A DNA stretch of 9,653 bases from Ruminococcus sp. (GTDB lineage: Bacteria; Bacillota; Clostridia; Oscillospirales; Ruminococcaceae), in assembly GCA_019420505.1 (NCBI GenBank), contig JAHZHC010000030.1, positions 96,811 through 106,463 on the forward strand. The letters run 5' to 3'. A model generated the notes under the pieces. It was not told where the DNA came from. It ran no database searches and saw nothing but the letters and a program-made list of their open reading frames with translations. Each line of letters opens with the position of its first letter. Positions within the stretch are counted from its first letter, which is position 1. Both the position numbers and the translations under genes were made by a program. Shown one piece after another: positions 6,059 through 9,653 of the stretch.

Positions 6059-6805
6059 CTACACCTCCTCGAAATTGCTGAATTCATCAAGACCGCTGAA
6101 ATTATCCAGTTTTTCACCTGTATCCGGATTCTTTCCGAACGGTTTAATTTTCATACTATGTACCGGACGGTGAATACAGTTTTCCGGACGTAAAAATTCT
6201 ATTTCTCCATTTCTCATACAGGCGTTCCATAAACGGATAGTCATCATATTTTTTGTCTCTTCGGAATAAGCCTCATCAGCATATGTTATACCATGATACA
6301 TGATACCGAAACTAAGCTCAGGTGTATTATCATAAAATCCCTTGCCATCTCCGTAAATGCATGGCTCAACATATCCCTGACATTCTCTTGTTCCCAGAAA
6401 GATATCACGTCGGCCGCCTTTCTTTATCATTCTTTTTGCTATATTGTGATGCTTATTTTCATTACGGTCATCTTGAAGCTCCGGGCGATTTTCATTCCAT
6501 ATAAAATGTGCCTTGACCTGATATTTGCAATCTTTCAAATATGTATAATATGACAAATCATTTGAATTTTTAGTGTACTTTATCGGCCTTATTCCTTTGG
6601 TTTCTGTTTGAATCTGATTCATTACCCTGACCTTGTCAATTATCCACGTAATGGTAGGCTTCCAATAAACAGAATGAAGAATGCCTTTTATTGCTTCATA
6701 AGTGGGTATTTGATATGCAAATTTCTCGCCACCTATTCTGGTAATAGGATCTGAAAAAAGAGCATAATCTCCCGTTACTTGAAATTCCACAGAATTTTCA
6801 TGCAT
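6059..6805 (-). CDS. cas5c: Cas5c (Cas5d), crRNA-processing endoribonuclease and Cascade subunit
   Basis: In type I-C, Cas5c replaces Cas6. It cuts the pre-crRNA at the base of each repeat hairpin and then stays bound to the 5' handle in Cascade. Counting from the ATG at 6805 (248 residues), Tyr47 in HSVYWKPT and Lys118-His119 in NENKHHNIAKRM match the Tyr/Lys/His catalytic triad described for Bacillus halodurans Cas5d (Tyr46, Lys116, His117). The glycine-containing GGRRDIFLGTRECQGYVEP block (130-148) is also typical. I chose ATG 6805 because AAAGGAGG (6813-6820) lies seven bases upstream; a TTG-initiated reading to 6823 would start before the ribosome binding site. It is 49 bp downstream of cas3, the widest gap in the operon, and four bases from cas8c. 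Confidence 0.96.
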   Translation of the reverse strand: MHENSVEFQVTGDYALFSDPITRIGGEKFAYQIPTYEAIKGILHSVYWKPTITWIIDKVRVMNQIQTETKGIRPIKYTKNSNDLSYYTYLKDCKYQVKAHFIWNENRPELQDDRNENKHHNIAKRMIKKGGRRDIFLGTRECQGYVEPCIYGDGKGFYDNTPELSFGIMYHGITYADEAYSEETKNMMTIRLWNACMRNGEIEFLRPENCIHRPVHSMKIKPFGKNPDTGEKLDNFSGLDEFSNFEEV

Positions 6806-6812
6806 TTGAATT

Positions 6813-6820
6813 CCTCCTTT
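6813..6820 (-). promoter_or_regulatory. Ribosome binding site that fixes the cas5c start
   Basis: AAAGGAGG, seven bases before the ATG at 6803-6805. An in-frame TTG upstream of it cannot be the start served by this site, so the cas5c protein begins MHENSVEFQV. Confidence 0.88.
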
Positions 6821-6854
6821 CAAAATTGCAGCATATTTATTTTTTAATCATAAA

Positions 6855-9287
6855 TTAAAAGCATTGAAAATTATCCGGATTAAACCCGGTTTCTTCATTG
6901 TAATAACGCTCCTGTAGAGCAAAAAAACGATTGTCCCTATCCGAAATGAACATATAAGCATCTTTCATCTGATATTTATATAAAGAAATGGTGTAAGGCT
7001 TTGCCTGCTTTATTACGTCCTTTAAATGTCCAATATCAAACTTAGTTTTTTCAGAACACAGCTCAGCAATTATATCCTTTGCCTCGTCATTATATGGAAC
7101 AATAACATCTGTTGTCCGGTTATCAAAGACCTCAAAAATTTCTCCTGCGGATTTAAATGCCTGATTAAGAAAATATTGTTCTTTAGTGTCAGTTTTACGA
7201 TTATATGTATTATTTATGGACAGCATTTCAAAAAGACTGCAATTTTCATATGGGTATTTATACAATTCTTTAGAAATATGCTTGTTCATCAAAATATCAT
7301 AAAACAAACCAACGCTGCTGTCACTCAGCATATCATTTTCATATTCGTTAAAATGGTTCTGATAAATATCATAAAATTCATTATAAGCGTCCTGAGACGC
7401 TTTAATGTCCTTAAGATATGTAAGATTTTCATCTTTAAGTGATATTATATACACCCTGCATATTTTGTTAAATTCACCGCTTCGGTTGCATCTTCCCGCA
7501 GCTTGTGCAATATTGTCAAGCCCTGCTTTCACTCTGATGCAGCTTTCAAAAGAAAAATCGACACCCGCCTCAACTAATTGAGTAGAAACACAAATTACTT
7601 TCTTCGACGAGCCCGAATTAAGGTAATTGTTTATTTCTGATAAAATCTCCTGCCTGTGCTTCATGCACATGGAAGTTGAAAGATGAAAAATGACTGCTTC
7701 ATCACTTTTGAGAATACTGAGCCGTTCAAACATCTCTTTTGCACTTCGTTTAGTGTTACAAATTATCAGCAGGCTTTGTACATCTTCTAATACTTCTTCC
7801 GCAAAATCAGTAAGTTCATCGTAACTCATTCCATATCTGTCCGTTTTATCTATAATTTCAGTTCGTTTAAAGACTGAAAATAATTGCTTGTCCCTAATTA
7901 TCATATTTGAGTTTTCAGATAGCATAACAGGATAGTCAAGCTTGTCAAAAACCGGTTGCGTCGCTGATGAAAAAATTATCGTACATTTACAATAGTCTGC
8001 TAAAAAATTCATTGCTGAATTAAACATATACATAGTCTTTCTGGGTATTGTCTGAACCTCATCTATAACAATTACACTATCAGTCAATGAATTCATACGC
8101 CTTATTGCATTTGTTTTTCCTGAAAAAAGCACATTAAGAAGCTGAACCAATGTTGTAATTATTACAGGAGATTCCCAGCTTTCCGATAGCAATTCATATT
8201 CATCAAGCTCATCTGCCGAAAAATTTGACTTTACTACATTAGAATGATGCTCCAGAACAATATCATCTCCAATGTATTCTTTTATTACTTTACTATTCTG
8301 ATCCAAAATCGAAAGCAGCGGTATAACAAAAATAATTCGTTTCTTCTCATATTTTTTTGCGTGATGGATGGAATATCTTAAAGCTGAAAGAGTTTTGCCC
8401 GCTCCTGTAGGCAGAGTCATTTTATAAATACCGCTCGGCATATTTGCAAATTGCATTGATTCATCGGATATGTATCTTCTTACCTGATTTATTTGAGAGT
8501 CTTCAGCTTTGTCAAGAATCTTGTTTTTATATTTGTTTTCAAATCTGTCGACTGCATTTATCCAAAAATCTTTGTCAGTATATATAAATTCATTTTTCTT
8601 TCCCTGCATAAATTCTGCTGTATCACGTCTGTCACCGTCAATTAATGCTGAAAGAATAAGTCTTGCAGTCAAGCCCTGCATAAACATAAAAATCCTCAGC
8701 TTGACTTCACCTGAATATTTATTGTTTAATTTAAGATCCTTGTAAATTCTATCAAAAAAATCTTGTATTTCCGTTTTGGAGATTCCAAATAAGTTATCGA
8801 TTTCATTAAGCTCAGAACAATTTTCTAAAAAATTATATTGCGCTTCCTCATAAAAAATATCTGTTTTATCTTTTTTTAATCGATGATAAAAACCGTTGGT
8901 ATGCTGAGGGCTTACACAGTCAAACAATCCATGATGACTTCCCATAACCCATGCAAGAATTTCACAGGTGATTTTATCATATTCATCATTTTTATCTGTA
9001 TGATAGCGTTCAAAAAGAAAGATAACTGCTGCAAAAGTATGATTAACTGTACCACGTCTGACTTCTTCACCATTGAATGCATTTTGAATATATTTTTTAA
9101 AAATTTCAGTACATTTTCCCATGTCGTGCAAAAGACCGCTTAAATAGCCGGAATTGCATAAACCAACCTTTTTTAAGGATTCGGCAGCATATTCAGCCGT
9201 GTTTCTGCAATGTTCAGAAACTGTTTGTATTTTTATCTCTTCATCAATCCGAGTGATATGTGCGATAGGATTTATATTCAAAAACAT
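6855..9287 (-). CDS. cas3: CRISPR-associated helicase/nuclease Cas3 (type I-C, HD-SF2 fusion)
   Basis: Cas3 is recruited by target-bound Cascade, nicks the displaced strand and degrades it while unwinding. From the ATG at 9287 the protein has 810 residues. The N-terminal HD nuclease domain shows His26 (SEHCRNTAEYA), His54-Asp55 (GLLHDMGK), His83 (VNHTF), His118-His119 (GSHHGL) and the Asp-rich IDGDRRD near 216-222. The SF2 helicase follows: Walker A PTGAGKT (293-299), DEVQ box (409-412), SSAT (440-443), VSTQLVEAGVDF (motif V, 567-578) and QAAGRCNR (motif VI, 595-602), then a C-terminal accessory domain. All are intact. The reading frame could begin one codon earlier at TTG 9290, but ATG is preferred. 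No good Shine-Dalgarno precedes it, unlike the other genes, so Cas3 may be made at a lower level. Confidence 0.97.
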   Translation of the reverse strand: MFLNINPIAHITRIDEEIKIQTVSEHCRNTAEYAAESLKKVGLCNSGYLSGLLHDMGKCTEIFKKYIQNAFNGEEVRRGTVNHTFAAVIFLFERYHTDKNDEYDKITCEILAWVMGSHHGLFDCVSPQHTNGFYHRLKKDKTDIFYEEAQYNFLENCSELNEIDNLFGISKTEIQDFFDRIYKDLKLNNKYSGEVKLRIFMFMQGLTARLILSALIDGDRRDTAEFMQGKKNEFIYTDKDFWINAVDRFENKYKNKILDKAEDSQINQVRRYISDESMQFANMPSGIYKMTLPTGAGKTLSALRYSIHHAKKYEKKRIIFVIPLLSILDQNSKVIKEYIGDDIVLEHHSNVVKSNFSADELDEYELLSESWESPVIITTLVQLLNVLFSGKTNAIRRMNSLTDSVIVIDEVQTIPRKTMYMFNSAMNFLADYCKCTIIFSSATQPVFDKLDYPVMLSENSNMIIRDKQLFSVFKRTEIIDKTDRYGMSYDELTDFAEEVLEDVQSLLIICNTKRSAKEMFERLSILKSDEAVIFHLSTSMCMKHRQEILSEINNYLNSGSSKKVICVSTQLVEAGVDFSFESCIRVKAGLDNIAQAAGRCNRSGEFNKICRVYIISLKDENLTYLKDIKASQDAYNEFYDIYQNHFNEYENDMLSDSSVGLFYDILMNKHISKELYKYPYENCSLFEMLSINNTYNRKTDTKEQYFLNQAFKSAGEIFEVFDNRTTDVIVPYNDEAKDIIAELCSEKTKFDIGHLKDVIKQAKPYTISLYKYQMKDAYMFISDRDNRFFALQERYYNEETGFNPDNFQCF

Positions 9288-9356
9288 CAACCCGCTAACT
9301 TTTTTATAATTTTTATATAATACTGTAATATTTCATATTTATCTGTTTTATAAAGT

Positions 9357-9372
9357 TATTTTATATAAAATA
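9357..9372 (-). promoter_or_regulatory. 16-bp perfect palindrome just downstream of the cas promoter
   Basis: TATTTTATATAAAATA lies about 8-24 bases after the predicted transcription start. This position suits a repressor operator or a 5'-UTR hairpin. It is pure A/T in an AT-rich region, so chance is a real possibility. Confidence 0.3.
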
Positions 9373-9386
9373 CTTCTGTTCTGCAA

Positions 9387-9415
9387 ATTATATCATATTA
9401 AAGCAAAAATGTCAA
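9387..9415 (-). promoter_or_regulatory. Consensus sigma-A promoter of the cas operon
   Basis: On the minus strand TTGACA (9415-9410) and TATAAT (9392-9387) are separated by exactly 17 bp, and the -10 is extended (TGATATAAT). Every position matches consensus. Transcription should start near 9380, giving a leader of about 93 nt before the cas3 ATG. No other minus-strand promoter of this quality was seen inside the operon. Confidence 0.88.
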
Positions 9416-9600
9416 TTAAAATCTTCTATTTTTTAGTGCACATTCAATTTATATTATAAAATTATTTCAGACTTATTTGTTTAATCTGCACAATTTTTTT
9501 TGATTCAGCATAAAAAGCGAGCGACTTTTTGCCGTTTTATTCGACATATTTAATACAAAATTTAAATCACAGCAAATTCACTAAAAAATCACTAAAAGAA

Positions 9601-9629
9601 TTGACAATTAAAGCGAAATGGTGTATATT
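9601..9629 (+). promoter_or_regulatory. Rightward sigma-A promoter for a gene beyond the window
   Basis: TTGACA (9601-9606) and TATATT (9624-9629) are 17 bp apart on the plus strand. They point out of the window, divergent from the cas operon. A direct repeat TCACTAAAA (9578-9586 and 9589-9597, 11 bp apart) sits immediately upstream of the -35 and could be a regulator site. The sequence after the -10 ends in purine-rich AAGAGAAGAA. The gene itself is not in the window. Confidence 0.65.
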
Positions 9630-9653
9630 AAAAAGAATAACAAAAGAGAAGAA

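Larger units (their letters stand above)
9291..9653. other. AT-rich intergenic region between the cas operon and an unseen divergent gene
   Basis: About 360 bp without a supportable gene. It contains the two divergent promoters and the palindrome listed separately. Between 9416 and 9577 I see nothing convincing: a weak AAAAAG/CTTTTT inverted repeat near 9508-9527 does not look like a real terminator, and no open frame has a ribosome binding site. Confidence 0.7.

Noticed and set aside
6806..6823. N-terminal extension of Cas5c by six residues from a TTG
   Set aside because: The extension is encoded by the ribosome binding site itself; the ATG at 6805 has ideal spacing.
7026..7442. A 138-residue plus-strand open frame, and other plus-strand frames inside the cas genes
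   Set aside because: They are antisense to intact cas genes with clear motifs, lack ribosome binding sites and have unlikely hydrophobic low-complexity composition.
9508..9527. Hairpin AAAAAG/CTTTTT as a rho-independent terminator
   Set aside because: The stem is six bp, five of them A-T, and the T-run is part of the stem rather than following it.
1..9653. A new CRISPR subtype or an unknown accessory gene in the operon
   Set aside because: The gene order cas3-cas5-cas8c-cas7-cas4-cas1-cas2 is the standard type I-C set, all are normal length, and no gap is large enough for an extra gene.

Overview
The window holds a complete type I-C CRISPR-Cas locus on the minus strand. The host looks like an AT-rich, Gram-positive anaerobe, probably a clostridial gut-type Firmicute. 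This is judged from low GC, strong AGGAGG-type ribosome binding sites, consensus TTGACA/TATAAT promoters and the style of the Cas proteins. I cannot name a genus.

Layout, right to left in the direction of transcription. Positions 9288-9653 are an AT-rich intergenic region. It has a near-perfect extended -10 promoter (9387-9415) firing leftward into the cas operon and a second consensus promoter (9601-9629) firing rightward out of the window. The operon then runs cas3 (9287-6855), cas5c (6805-6059), cas8c (6054-4183, with an internally initiated cas11c at 4572-4183), cas7c (4180-3323), cas4 (3333-2662), cas1 (2665-1634) and cas2 (1624-1334). From cas5c to cas2 the genes overlap or are separated by fewer than 10 bp. 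A 160-bp AT-rich leader with several inverted repeats (1174-1333) follows. The array itself has 16 identical 33-bp repeats (23-1173) and continues past the left edge of the window.

How the parts work together. Cas5c has the Tyr/Lys/His residues used for pre-crRNA cleavage and should cut the hairpin repeats. Cas5c, Cas7c, Cas8c and Cas11c should form the Cascade effector. Cas3 (HD nuclease plus SF2 helicase) degrades the DNA target. Cas4, Cas1 and Cas2 acquire spacers at the leader end. All catalytic residues I looked for are present, so the system looks intact.

The operon itself is ordinary type I-C. The less ordinary points are: (1) a strong internal Shine-Dalgarno and start for Cas11c inside cas8c; (2) an array scrambled by duplication, with a 167-bp repeat-spacer block present twice and one further spacer present twice; (3) a 144-bp 'spacer' made of five tandem 21/22-bp units plus an orphan ribosome binding site, resembling the end of an insertion sequence trapped in the array; (4) tandem terminator-like hairpins in the leader that face against crRNA transcription.
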